Virus record (IMG/VR): IMGVR_UViG_3300048837_000726
Location: 1-20,572 of that record
Source of the DNA: a virus
Strand: one strand, 5' to 3'
Length of the DNA stretch: 20,572 bases
Shown: positions 1 to 6,531 of the stretch, piece by piece
Layout: the number at the start of each line of letters is the position of its first letter
Position numbering within the stretch: position 1 is the first letter of the stretch
Notes under the pieces: model-generated
Databases searched by the model: none
The model's input: the letters and a program-made list of their open reading frames with translations, nothing else
Told to the model about the DNA's origin: nothing
Translations under genes and position numbers: made by a program

Positions 1-135
1 AACTCCGCGCAGCTCGCCGCATCGGGCAACTCCGCGAAGCTCGCCGCATCGGGCTACTCCGCGCAGCTCGCCGCATCGGGCAACTACGCGAAGCTCGCCG
101 CATCGGGCAACTCCGCGCAGCTCGCCGCATCGGGC
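1..135 (+). repeat. 27-bp in-frame tandem repeat, five visible copies
   Basis: Five consecutive 27-base units cover these bases, and the array probably continues past the left edge. The 15-base end of each unit (ctcgccgcatcgggc) is identical in all five copies; variation is limited to codons 1, 2 and 4. The array lies wholly within a reading frame, so it is a coding repeat and not a CRISPR array. Confidence 0.9.
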
Positions 136-327
136 GAGGATTCCGTCATCGCGTCCTCGTCTTACGCTGCAACCGCAAAGGGCGCGGATGGTACGTGGAT
201 TGCCCTCGCCGAATTCGATGGCAATGCGAAGTGCATCGGCTTCGCTGTCGGCTGTGTCGGCAAGGACGGCATCAAGGCTGACACCTGGTACTGCGCGAAG
301 GGCGGGAAGCTGGAGGAAGTGAAGTGA
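1..327 (+). CDS. Nonapeptide-repeat phage protein (DUF7666-like), C-terminal part
   Basis: The gene enters from the left edge in frame 1 and stops at 325-327. The first 45 visible residues are five copies of a nine-residue unit of the form [N/Y][S/Y]A[Q/K]LAASG. A 63-residue tail follows, containing WIALAEFD, FAVGCVGKDG and KADTWYCAKGGK. That layout, LAASG repeats followed by a domain ending in a DTWYC-type motif, is what I know from phage proteins of the DUF7666 type, which have no established function. The start codon lies outside the window. The next gene starts inside its stop codon (GTGA). The regular short repeat suggests a solenoid-like fold, but this is inference. Confidence 0.75.
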   Translation, partial: NSAQLAASGNSAKLAASGYSAQLAASGNYAKLAASGNSAQLAASGEDSVIASSSYAATAKGADGTWIALAEFDGNAKCIGFAVGCVGKDGIKADTWYCAKGGKLEEVK

Positions 328-521
328 CCAACACAGGCAACGACTGGATGCGCACGACCGCCACTGACGAGCTCGGCGCAATCGACGCAGAGCCGCACAT
401 CACCGGTGCCGTGCTGATGTCGGGCGAGCACTGCCTCGAGATCCGCAGCGGCCGATACACCGTCGATGGTGTGGTGACGTGCCTGACGTTGCAGTCCGCG
501 CTCGGGCTGATGCAGTCATGA
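324..521 (+). CDS. Small hypothetical phage protein, 65 aa
   Basis: I do not recognise this protein. It starts with GTG inside the previous stop codon and ends with an ATGA overlap into the next gene, so it is likely translated by coupling. It is acidic in its N-terminal half and has no membrane segment or recognisable motif. The uninterrupted frame and the matching overlaps at both ends support it as a real gene. Confidence 0.6.
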   Translation: MTNTGNDWMRTTATDELGAIDAEPHITGAVLMSGEHCLEIRSGRYTVDGVVTCLTLQSALGLMQS

Positions 522-784
522 AGTACCTGCTGATCGTGATCGTGCTCGGTGCCAACGGCGAGCGCGTCGAACAGACGCCGATCGAGGGACTGACGCTGGA
601 GCAGTGCCAGCAGCAGGCGCGGATGATCACGGGCGATCGACACGGCGAGATCGTGTTCACGGGGCCGCACGTCGTGGCGGTTTGCAAGCAGGCCCCGACG
701 TACCAGGGACAGCCGCTGATTGCGTGCCGTGATGAGCGCGGGACGGTCGTGGCGTGGGTTGAGCGCGAACTGGAGGTTGCATGA
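518..784 (+). CDS. Small hypothetical phage protein, 88 aa, possible N-terminal signal or anchor
   Basis: The ATG at 518 overlaps the previous stop as ATGA, so I prefer it over the in-frame ATG at 479. The protein begins MKYLLIVIVLGANG, a short hydrophobic N-terminus that may be a signal peptide or anchor. The rest is soluble and contains two cysteines (EQCQQQ and VVAVCKQ) plus a third near the end (LIACRDE). The pattern of a short hydrophobic start followed by LEQCQQQA resembles small exported phage proteins, but I cannot name a family. Confidence 0.6.
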   Translation: MKYLLIVIVLGANGERVEQTPIEGLTLEQCQQQARMITGDRHGEIVFTGPHVVAVCKQAPTYQGQPLIACRDERGTVVAWVERELEVA

Positions 785-987
785 GCACGCACATCATCAA
801 CGGCGTGAAGATCCACACCAGCCACGACCAGCCGCCTATCCCGGTGCGCGACATGGACTGGAGCGCGACCACGGACGACTACGACTGTGACAGCGATCAG
901 GACTGGTTCTTCAGCCTGTCGCCGATCGGTCGCGGAGCAACAGAGCAGGCCGCGATTGCGGATCTGCTGGACCAGTTGGAGGAATGA
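781..987 (+). CDS. Small acidic hypothetical protein, 68 aa
   Basis: This gene starts with an ATGA overlap on the previous stop. The product is very acidic in the middle (TTDDYDCDSDQDWFF) and ends in a short helix-like stretch (AAIADLLDQLEE). I recognise no family. A separate gene begins two bases after its TGA, fitting the tightly packed operon. Confidence 0.55.
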   Translation: MSTHIINGVKIHTSHDQPPIPVRDMDWSATTDDYDCDSDQDWFFSLSPIGRGATEQAAIADLLDQLEE

Positions 988-988
988 C

Positions 989-1351
989 ATGAACGCCGTC
1001 GTACAACGCAAACCGATCTGGCAGGAGATCGTCGAGGAGTGCCGCCACGAGCGCCACCACGGCCGCGAGGTGGATCACGTCTCGCACGTCGATGACGAGG
1101 ACGCCTGCCGGTACATCCAGGAATGTCAGGCGGACGGCGCTGACAGCTTGGTCCAGACGATGGCCGAAGCGATGACCGACATCGACGGCCGCGACCTTCG
1201 AGATCTGGAGCAGATCATCGTGCGCGTGATGAATCGCGGCGACAGCGTACCGATGACGGACGCGGTGCGGCTGATCGAGCTGCTGCAGGACGCCTTCACG
1301 AATCGCGTTCGGCACAGCTTGGCCAAGCGGATCGAGCGCGAGGGGCTGTGA
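989..1351 (+). CDS. Hypothetical phage protein, 120 aa
   Basis: I chose the ATG at 989 because it follows the previous stop at 987 directly and a GGAGGAATGA stretch upstream supplies a ribosome binding site; the frame is open further upstream, to 887, but that part lies under another gene. The protein is helical and charged, with a cluster rich in His, Glu and Arg (ECRHERHHGREVDHVSH, about residues 18-34) and a helical second half. There are no membrane segments. No family is recognised. Confidence 0.6.
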   Translation: MNAVVQRKPIWQEIVEECRHERHHGREVDHVSHVDDEDACRYIQECQADGADSLVQTMAEAMTDIDGRDLRDLEQIIVRVMNRGDSVPMTDAVRLIELLQDAFTNRVRHSLAKRIEREGL

Positions 1352-1497
1352 TGTTCCACGCAATGGCAGGAGCAATCACGGGCGGAATCATCGCCTTCGC
1401 CGTCGCAGTGGCGATTGGATGGTCTCCATGGCCGGCGTTGATTGTATGCGCGATCCACATAGTGATTCTGGCTGTGATCTTCCGCGAGAGCCGCTGA
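1351..1497 (+). CDS. Small two-helix membrane protein, 48 aa
   Basis: The frame runs from an ATG sharing its A with the previous TGA (TGATG) to TGA at 1495-1497. The translation is almost wholly hydrophobic: a glycine/alanine-rich helix (about residues 5-24, AMAGAITGGIIAFAVAVAIG), then WSPWPAL, then a second helix (about 31-44, IVCAIHIVILAVIF) and a charged end (RESR). This predicts a small inner-membrane hairpin protein. The function is unknown. It fits exactly between its neighbours, which supports it despite its size. Confidence 0.6.
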   Translation: MFHAMAGAITGGIIAFAVAVAIGWSPWPALIVCAIHIVILAVIFRESR

Positions 1498-1509
1498 GGA
1501 GAAAAGACG

Positions 1510-1698
1510 GTGGCCGAAATCCTCACATTCCCCGGACGCGACACAGGCGACAAGCGCATCAGCGCTGACCTGCGCCTGCAGTGTCTGCTCCAGGCGCAGA
1601 TGAACGAGGAGCGCGCCGAGCTGTGTCCGAAGGAGCTTGGCGCGCTGCGGAAGTTTTTCGAGATCAATGCACAGATTTTGCGTGAGGTGGCGAAATGA
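1510..1698 (+). CDS. Small hypothetical protein, 62 aa
   Basis: It starts with GTG at 1510, preceded by an AGGAGAAAAG ribosome binding site at 1497-1506. The protein opens AEILTFPGRDTGD, a short loop-like segment seen at the start of many small phage and bacterial proteins, and then becomes helical, with cysteines in QCLLQ and ELCPKE. I cannot assign a function. It ends in an ATGATG overlap with the next gene. Confidence 0.6.
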   Translation: MAEILTFPGRDTGDKRISADLRLQCLLQAQMNEERAELCPKELGALRKFFEINAQILREVAK

Positions 1699-1922
1699 TG
1701 AACCTGATCCGCAAGCTGCTGGGCCGCATCGAGCCGGTCGCGTACTGCGCTGACAACGTGCTGCGCCTGAATGCCACGACGCAGACAGTGCCGGCGAACT
1801 GGAAGTTATACGACTCGCCGACACACGCACGCATCAATCAGCAGCAGTGGCGCGAGCGGTCAGAGAAGCGCAGGGCGAACATCGCCAAGCGAAAGATTGA
1901 GGCCGCGAGGCGCGGTCTGTGA
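1695..1922 (+). CDS. Small basic hypothetical protein, 75 aa
   Basis: It starts at ATG 1695 (or the adjacent ATG at 1698) inside the previous stop. The N-terminus carries an LIRKLLGR helix and the C-terminus is a long basic helix (RSEKRRANIAKRKIEAARRGL). A protein at 5118 has the same layout, with WLRRLLGR at the start and RIERAKRGKR at the end, so they may be related or share a binding mode. The basic tail could bind nucleic acid, but this is inference. Confidence 0.6.
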   Translation: MMNLIRKLLGRIEPVAYCADNVLRLNATTQTVPANWKLYDSPTHARINQQQWRERSEKRRANIAKRKIEAARRGL

Positions 1923-1942
1923 CAACAATCAGAGGTGAAATC

Positions 1943-2671
1943 GTGAACGCAATAGTGCACCCCACCGAGCAAGAGCCTGTGTCGCAGTCGTCCGCCATGG
2001 TCCAAGTGATCGAGCGCGCCGCGTCGAATCCGAACATCGACGTGGAGAAGATGGAGCGACTGCTGGCTATGCAGGAACGGATCATGGCGCAGAACGCTAA
2101 GGTCGCGTTCAACGAAGCCATGCGCGCCGCGCAGGCCGAGATGCCGAAGATTCGGCGCAACAAGGAGAACACACAGACCAGTTCCATGTACGCGGATCTC
2201 GAGCAGATCACGGACAAGGCAGTGCCGGTCTACACCAGGCATGGCTTCTCCCTGTCATACGGTACGGCCGACTGCCCTACCCCCGGACATGCACGAATCA
2301 CGTGCGTCTGCGCCCACGTTCAGGGATTCGAGCGCACCTACCAGGCGGACGTGCCGTTGGACTTGACCGGCCTCAAGGGCAACCAGAACAAGACTGCGAC
2401 GCACGGCTTCGGCTCCACCATGAGCTACGGCCGGCGCTATCTGGTCTGCCTCATCTTCAACATCGCACTGACCAATGAGGACCAGGACGGGAACCAGCCC
2501 AGTGACTGCATCACCGAGGAGCAGGTTGCAAACCTGACCGCACTTATGACGGAGGTGAAGGCCAGCAAGGAACTGTTCCTGAAATTCCTCCGCGTCGAAA
2601 GCTTGGACAAGCTGCCGGCCAAGAAGTACTCCGCGGCGGTGAAGGCGCTTGAAGCGAAGAGGAATCAGTAA
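1943..2671 (+). CDS. erf: ERF-family single-strand annealing protein
   Basis: ERF proteins bind single-stranded DNA and anneal complementary strands during phage recombination. The hallmark segment FGSTMSYGRRYLVCLIFNIA is present at about residues 160-180, followed by an acidic DQDGN stretch. The length, about 242 residues, is normal. The C-terminus (TEEQVANL to KLPAKKYSAAVKALEAK) is a separate small helical segment. I prefer GTG 1943, preceded by AGAGGTGA, to GTG 1919, which overlaps the previous stop but has no visible binding site; the two differ by eight residues. The next gene is a YqaJ-type exonuclease, its expected partner for 5'-end resection. Confidence 0.88.
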   Translation: MNAIVHPTEQEPVSQSSAMVQVIERAASNPNIDVEKMERLLAMQERIMAQNAKVAFNEAMRAAQAEMPKIRRNKENTQTSSMYADLEQITDKAVPVYTRHGFSLSYGTADCPTPGHARITCVCAHVQGFERTYQADVPLDLTGLKGNQNKTATHGFGSTMSYGRRYLVCLIFNIALTNEDQDGNQPSDCITEEQVANLTALMTEVKASKELFLKFLRVESLDKLPAKKYSAAVKALEAKRNQ

Positions 2672-3291
2672 TGAGTTGCCAGATTTTCGACTGTGAACAG
2701 GGATCGCCAGAGTGGTTCGCCGCTCGCATGGGCATCCCAACGGCCTCCGAGTTCGACACCGTGCAAGCCAAGGGCAAAGGCGGCGGCGAATCCAAAACGC
2801 GGCGCACGTACATGCTGAAGCTGGCCGGAGAGATCCTGACAGGCGAGCCAATGTACAGCTACAGCAACGACCACATGGAGCGCGGGAAGGAGATGGAGGA
2901 CGAGGCGCGAAACGCCTATGCCTTCATGACTGATCTGGAACCGCAGCGTATCGGGTTTCTGCGTCGTGGAGATGCAGGGGCAAGCCCGGACAGTATCGTC
3001 GGCAGCAATGGCCTACTCGAGATCAAGACCAAGCTCGCCCATCTGCAACTGGATGTGATACTCGGCGGTGAACTGCCGTCAGAGCACAAGGCCCAGGTGC
3101 AAGGACAGCTCTGGGTGTCAGGCCGCGAGTGGTGCGACTTCGTTTCGTACTGGCCCGGTCTGCCGCTATTCGTCAAGCGCGTGCATCGCGATGAGGAATA
3201 CATCAAGACGCTGGCCAGCGCGGTAGACCAGTTCAACAGCGAGCTGGCCGATTTGGTTGCCAAGGTGAAGCAGTACAAGAGGGCGGCATGA
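2671..3291 (+). CDS. YqaJ / lambda-exonuclease-like viral recombinase nuclease
   Basis: This is a PD-(D/E)XK exonuclease of the lambda Exo/YqaJ type, which resects double-stranded DNA ends to make the 3' strand for the annealing protein. Visible motifs are GSPEWFAARMGIPTAS (residues 11-26), the MERGKEMEDEA helix (69-79), ASPDSIVG with Asp107, LEIKT with Glu117 and Lys119, and QVQGQLWVS (142-150). All expected catalytic residues are present and the length, 206 residues, is typical. The start codon shares its A with the TAA of erf, so the two are likely coupled in translation. Confidence 0.92.
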   Translation: MSCQIFDCEQGSPEWFAARMGIPTASEFDTVQAKGKGGGESKTRRTYMLKLAGEILTGEPMYSYSNDHMERGKEMEDEARNAYAFMTDLEPQRIGFLRRGDAGASPDSIVGSNGLLEIKTKLAHLQLDVILGGELPSEHKAQVQGQLWVSGREWCDFVSYWPGLPLFVKRVHRDEEYIKTLASAVDQFNSELADLVAKVKQYKRAA

Positions 3292-3521
3292 GTAAGAAGT
3301 TCGACGTTGTGTATGCGGTTCCGGCCCAGAAGGAAGGAGACAAGCCGCGCTGGCTAAATGTCGGCGCCGTGTTCGAGACGCAGAAGGGTTTGCGTCTGAA
3401 GCTGGACAGCATTCCTGTGGGCTTCAATGGCTGGCTCGCCCTGTTCGATCCAAAGCCGAAAGAACAGAAACCGGCGCAGCGTCCGGCGGATAACGGGTTC
3501 GACGACGAAATCGGGTTCTAA
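3288..3521 (+). CDS. Small protein with SSB-like acidic C-terminal tip, 77 aa
   Basis: The ATG overlaps the stop of the exonuclease gene. About 55 residues with beta-strand character (VVYAVPAQ, WLNVGAVFET, LRLKLDSIP, GWLALFDPK) are followed by a Pro/Gln/Lys-rich linker and the end NGFDDEIGF. That end closely resembles the SSB tip (FDDDIPF in E. coli SSB), which recruits repair and replication partners. Together with its place after erf and exo, this suggests a small single-strand DNA-binding or SSB-mimicking protein. The fold is not proven; the tip is directly visible. Confidence 0.6.
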   Translation: MSKKFDVVYAVPAQKEGDKPRWLNVGAVFETQKGLRLKLDSIPVGFNGWLALFDPKPKEQKPAQRPADNGFDDEIGF

Positions 3522-3526
3522 AGCTG

Positions 3527-3946
3527 ATGGACATCTACCTCACCAAGACCCTGAACGGCTTCCAGCCCGCCGACGAACAGGCGAAGCAGGCCGTGAAGCG
3601 CTGGAAGCTCGGCGAGACGCTGAAGTGCAGCGTGAAGAAGCCCCGTGATTACACCAATCACAAGCGCTACTTCGCCCTGCTGAATCTCACGTATGAGAAC
3701 CAGGAGCGGTACACAAATTTCCACATGTTCAGGAAGGCCGTGGAACTAGCCGCTGGTCACGTGGACGAGATCATCACCCTGGACGGCGAGGTGCATTACG
3801 AAGTGCGCAGCATCGACTACTCAACACTGGATGAGTTCCAGTTTGACGAGCTGTTCGGGAGGGTGATGCGGGTGTGCGTCGACAACTTCCTGCAGGGAGT
3901 TGAGGCCGAGCAGTTGCGATACGAGGTTGAGAGGTTCGCGGCGTGA
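3527..3946 (+). CDS. DUF1367-family phage protein
   Basis: A 139-residue protein matching my recollection of the DUF1367 family, which is common among replication and recombination genes of lambdoid-type phages and has no firm biochemical role. Typical features are the N-terminal MDIYLTKTLNGFQPADEQ, the Lys-rich HKRYFALLNLTYENQ segment and the C-terminal FDELFGRVMRVCVDNFLQG. There is no strong ribosome binding site before ATG 3527, five bases after the previous stop, so coupling is likely. Confidence 0.8.
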   Translation: MDIYLTKTLNGFQPADEQAKQAVKRWKLGETLKCSVKKPRDYTNHKRYFALLNLTYENQERYTNFHMFRKAVELAAGHVDEIITLDGEVHYEVRSIDYSTLDEFQFDELFGRVMRVCVDNFLQGVEAEQLRYEVERFAA

Positions 3947-4269
3947 ACCGCGAACGCCGTTTCCGCCTGCTTCGTGAGATGGGCTGCATCTGTTGCCAGA
4001 TAGAACTTCTCGGCTACTCGGCGCCCGACATGCATCACTTGGTCGATAAGGGTTACAGGAGGCTTTCCGGTGGAGACCAGGCAACCATCCCGCTATGCCC
4101 GTGGCATCACCGCGGCATCGCCCCCGACGGCTTCTCGCAGTCCACGGCCGTTCTCGCTTATGGCCCGTCGCTCGCATTACACAAGCGTCGATTTGTGGCG
4201 CATTACGGCACAGAGCGGGAGCTACTTGCGCGTGTTGACGAGCGTCTTGCAAAGCTGGAGGCCGCATGA
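3943..4269 (+). CDS. Ref-like RecA-dependent nuclease
   Basis: The 108-residue protein looks like the C-terminal nuclease core of phage P1 Ref, which cuts DNA within RecA filaments at displacement loops. It has a Cys cluster (CICCQ, Cys15/17/18), HHL at His31-32, RRLSGGDQATIPLCPWHHRG with Cys52 and His55-56, and a helical C-terminus. The paired His-His and Cys residues make the zinc and metal site of this HNH-like fold. It starts with GTG in a GTGA overlap. Its place between two recombination modules fits a recombination accessory role. A plain HNH endonuclease is the alternative. Confidence 0.8.
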   Translation: MNRERRFRLLREMGCICCQIELLGYSAPDMHHLVDKGYRRLSGGDQATIPLCPWHHRGIAPDGFSQSTAVLAYGPSLALHKRRFVAHYGTERELLARVDERLAKLEAA

Positions 4270-4697
4270 GCAACGGTAACGACTCTCGCACGCCCGATCC
4301 GAGAGCCGCCTTTCCGGATGTGTTCACGCATGGCGATGGATGCGGAGCGGGAGGTGCAGCCGTGAGCGCCGCCACTCCTCTGCTGCCGATCATGCCACCG
4401 GTCAGTCTGTTCAATCCGAACGACGACGACCTGCTGATGTGGACGCGCTACCTGCGCGGCATCGCCGAGAGCTGCGAGCTGAATGCGCAGCCGAGTGAGC
4501 CCGCGAATCCCTGGGAGACGATCGGCCGACTGAGAGGCGCGCTCGAAACGCTCGACACCATGGTCCGCAACCGCCAGGCGCGCATCGACGAGCTGCGCGG
4601 CCGGATGCGTCGCGAGTACGCGGACGAGCCGCGGCGCCGCAGTTGGGCCGACCAGGCGGCGGACGATGCGGGCAAGCCAGTGCGGGGTGAGTTGTGA
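4266..4697 (+). CDS. Hypothetical phage protein, 143 aa (or 111 aa from an internal start)
   Basis: Two starts are plausible. ATG 4266 overlaps the previous stop (ATGA). GTG 4362 is in frame and has a strong GGGAGGTG binding site at 4349-4356; the segment before it (about 32 residues) looks low in structure. The body contains NPNDDDLLMWTRYLRGIAE and a helical, possibly coiled-coil segment (about residues 90-125, RGALETLDTMVRNRQARIDE). I do not recognise a family. Confidence 0.55.
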   Translation: MSNGNDSRTPDPRAAFPDVFTHGDGCGAGGAAVSAATPLLPIMPPVSLFNPNDDDLLMWTRYLRGIAESCELNAQPSEPANPWETIGRLRGALETLDTMVRNRQARIDELRGRMRREYADEPRRRSWADQAADDAGKPVRGEL

Positions 4698-5011
4698 GCA
4701 AGCACACCCCGGCCCCGTGGGAATACGTGCCGACGTTTCGCGGCCACTACGTGAACGCCGGCAACTACTGCGTCGCTCACTGTGGCGACCAGGGCGCGGT
4801 CGATGGCGCTGCGAATGCGCGCCTGATTGCGGCTGCACCGGATCTGCTCGCAGAGCTGAAGAATCAGGCCACGCGCTGCAAGTGCGGTGGTACCGGCCTG
4901 CGCACGATCATCGACTACGACCACTTCGGCTCAGATGCCGACGACCAGCCGTGCACCGATGAGGAGTGCATCGGACTGCGCGCCCTCATCGCTCGTGCGG
5001 AGGGTGCGTGA
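4694..5011 (+). CDS. Phage protein of the HTPxPW / NARLIAAAPDLL type
   Basis: The N-terminus MSKHTPAPWEY and the segment AANARLIAAAPDLLAELKN are signatures of a widespread phage family without a known function. A Cys-rich part follows (CKCGGTG, then DQPCTDEECIGL), where four or five cysteines could bind one zinc ion. The start is GTG at 4694 in a GTGA overlap with the previous gene. Confidence 0.7.
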   Translation: MSKHTPAPWEYVPTFRGHYVNAGNYCVAHCGDQGAVDGAANARLIAAAPDLLAELKNQATRCKCGGTGLRTIIDYDHFGSDADDQPCTDEECIGLRALIARAEGA

Positions 5012-5121
5012 TGCGCATCCACTCCGACGCCCTTTATCTCGCGCTGATCCTCGGTGGATCTGCCCTCGGCGGCGCCGTGCTCGGTGCGGCGCTCGCGTTT
5101 TACCTGGGTGGATCGCTGTGA
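5011..5121 (+). CDS. Tiny single-helix membrane protein, 36 aa
   Basis: ATG shares its A with the previous stop (GTGATG) and the frame ends in the GTGA that starts the next gene. The product is a single hydrophobic helix with glycine- and alanine-spaced faces (LGGSALGGAVLGAALAFYLG), resembling a glycine zipper, which favours tight helix packing or oligomers in membranes. The role is unknown. The exact fit between neighbours is the main support. Confidence 0.55.
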   Translation: MRIHSDALYLALILGGSALGGAVLGAALAFYLGGSL

Positions 5122-5357
5122 GCTGGCTGCGCCGCCTTCTCGGACGCCGCGACGCCTCGACGCTGCAGGTTCCTGCGCGCATCGAGACCGCGCCGCCGGA
5201 AGCGGGCCGCGCGCTTGAGGCCGCATGGCAGCGCCGGCGCACCGAACTGGGCTCGTGGCAGCCCAGCAATGGCTGGCTCGTCGATCAGCCGAAGCCGCGC
5301 AAGCACGCCAACGTCGCGGAGCTGCGGATCGAACGCGCGAAGCGAGGCAAGCGATGA
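5118..5357 (+). CDS. Small basic hypothetical protein, 79 aa
   Basis: It starts with GTG at 5118 inside the previous stop. An N-terminal helix WLRRLLGRRD leads into a middle with several Trp residues (AAWQRRRTELGSW, SNGWLVDQPK) and a basic helical end (VAELRIERAKRGKR). The layout matches the protein at 1695. No family is recognised; a nucleic-acid-binding role is possible from the charge only. Confidence 0.55.
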   Translation: MSWLRRLLGRRDASTLQVPARIETAPPEAGRALEAAWQRRRTELGSWQPSNGWLVDQPKPRKHANVAELRIERAKRGKR

Positions 5358-5578
5358 GCATCACGAAAATTGAGCCTCGATCGGCGCGCACAGAACTGCA
5401 GACCGAAGCGGATCGCATCGACTGCGATCTCTACAGGATCATCAGCGCGGTCGAGCGTCTCGCTGATCGCATCCCGATCGCCGGCGCGCAGCTTCGCGCC
5501 GTGGCGTACACGCTGCACAACGCACGGCCTGGCCTGCGTCGATTCATGCACGCAGATGACCGGAGGCTCACGGAATGA
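5354..5578 (+). CDS. Small helical hypothetical protein, 74 aa
   Basis: ATG 5354 overlaps the previous stop by ATGA. The product is predicted almost all helical, with a middle segment LYRIISAVERLADRIPIAG and a basic stretch near the end (ARPGLRRFMHADDRR). No membrane segment or recognisable domain. It ends in an ATGA overlap, continuing the coupled chain of small genes. Confidence 0.55.
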   Translation: MSITKIEPRSARTELQTEADRIDCDLYRIISAVERLADRIPIAGAQLRAVAYTLHNARPGLRRFMHADDRRLTE

Positions 5579-5769
5579 GCACCGCCGACCGCAAGCCCGT
5601 CACGCTGTTGCCGGTCTCGGCCTTCCTGCTCGAACTGCATTCCGAGCGAATGATCGACGTGATGCACGCGCTGAAAGACGCGGGATTCACCGTTACGGCC
5701 GTGCGTGGCCGCGACAACCGATACCAGATCACAGATCGCGTCGACGACGCGAAGGAGCAAGAACAGTGA
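5575..5769 (+). CDS. Small hypothetical protein, 64 aa
   Basis: ATG 5575 overlaps the previous stop. The protein contains a helix-strand pattern (LHSERMIDVMHALKDAGFTVTAVRGRDNRYQI) resembling a small alpha/beta domain and ends with a charged tail (DDAKEQEQ). I recognise no family. It sits directly before, and overlaps, the RecT-like gene. Confidence 0.55.
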   Translation: MSTADRKPVTLLPVSAFLLELHSERMIDVMHALKDAGFTVTAVRGRDNRYQITDRVDDAKEQEQ

Positions 5770-6530
5770 GCATAGACCTCGTCCCGTACACCGAGATGGA
5801 GCGCATGGCGAGCGCCATCGTGAAGAGCAACCTCTTCGGCATGAAGACTGCCGACCAGGCGTTGGCGCTGATGTGCATTGCCCAGGCGGAAGGCCGTCAC
5901 CCCGGCAGCGTGGCCGTCGAGTACCACATCATCCAGGGTCGCCCGGCGCTGAAGGCCGACACGATGCTGGCCCGCTTCCAGTCTGCCGGCGGCAAGGTCC
6001 AGTGGACCGAGTACACCGACAAGCGCGTTGCCGCGATCTTCTCGCATCCGAACGGCGGCTCCGTCGAAATCGACTGGACCTTCGAGCGCGCGAAAGCCGC
6101 CGGCCTGACCGGCAAAGACAACTGGCGCAACTACCCGCGGCAGATGCTGCGGGCCCGCGTCATCAGCGAAGGCGTGCGCACGGTCTATCCGGGCGTCTCG
6201 ATCGGCATCTACACGCCAGAAGAAGTCCAGGACCTCGAGCCGCAGCCCGCATTGCGAGCAGCGGCCCAAACGCCGGCAGTCGCGCCGGAAGCCAGCGACG
6301 GCGGCTCGACCATCGATCACGACACCGGCGAGATCGTAGAGCGTCGCCACGAAGCGCCGCGCTCGAACGGCGGCGGCAAGGTAGCTACCGAGAAGCAGAT
6401 CAAGCTGATCCGAGTGAAGCTCGACAACGCCGGCATCTCCGCCGAGGAAGCCTGCGAGACACTCGGAATCGACTCACTGACGCAGTTGCCGTTCGAGCGC
6501 GTCAACGAAGTGCTGGCATGGATCAGCTAG
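5766..6530 (+). CDS. RecT-like phage recombination protein
   Basis: A 254-residue protein that matches the phage RecT-like family I know from segments such as KTADQALALMCIAQAEGRHP, IIQGRPALKADTMLARFQ, TGKDNWRNYPRQMLRARVIS and IGIYTPEEVQDLE. RecT-type proteins anneal single strands and promote strand invasion. After a Pro/Ala-rich linker (about residues 160-200) the C-terminus (ATEKQIKLIRVKL to LPFERVNEVLAWI) forms a small helical module like that at the end of the ERF protein upstream. It starts with GTG in a GTGA overlap. A PD-(D/E)XK nuclease follows at once. Confidence 0.78.
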   Translation: MSIDLVPYTEMERMASAIVKSNLFGMKTADQALALMCIAQAEGRHPGSVAVEYHIIQGRPALKADTMLARFQSAGGKVQWTEYTDKRVAAIFSHPNGGSVEIDWTFERAKAAGLTGKDNWRNYPRQMLRARVISEGVRTVYPGVSIGIYTPEEVQDLEPQPALRAAAQTPAVAPEASDGGSTIDHDTGEIVERRHEAPRSNGGGKVATEKQIKLIRVKLDNAGISAEEACETLGIDSLTQLPFERVNEVLAWIS

Positions 6531-6531
6531 C

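Noticed and set aside
1-135. CRISPR-like array
   Set aside because: The units follow each other without spacers and form an in-frame peptide repeat.
5370-6530. A longer reading frame upstream of the RecT-like gene
   Set aside because: The part before 5766 lies over two other genes in another frame and is Arg/Ser-rich; GTG 5766 in the GTGA overlap is the better start.
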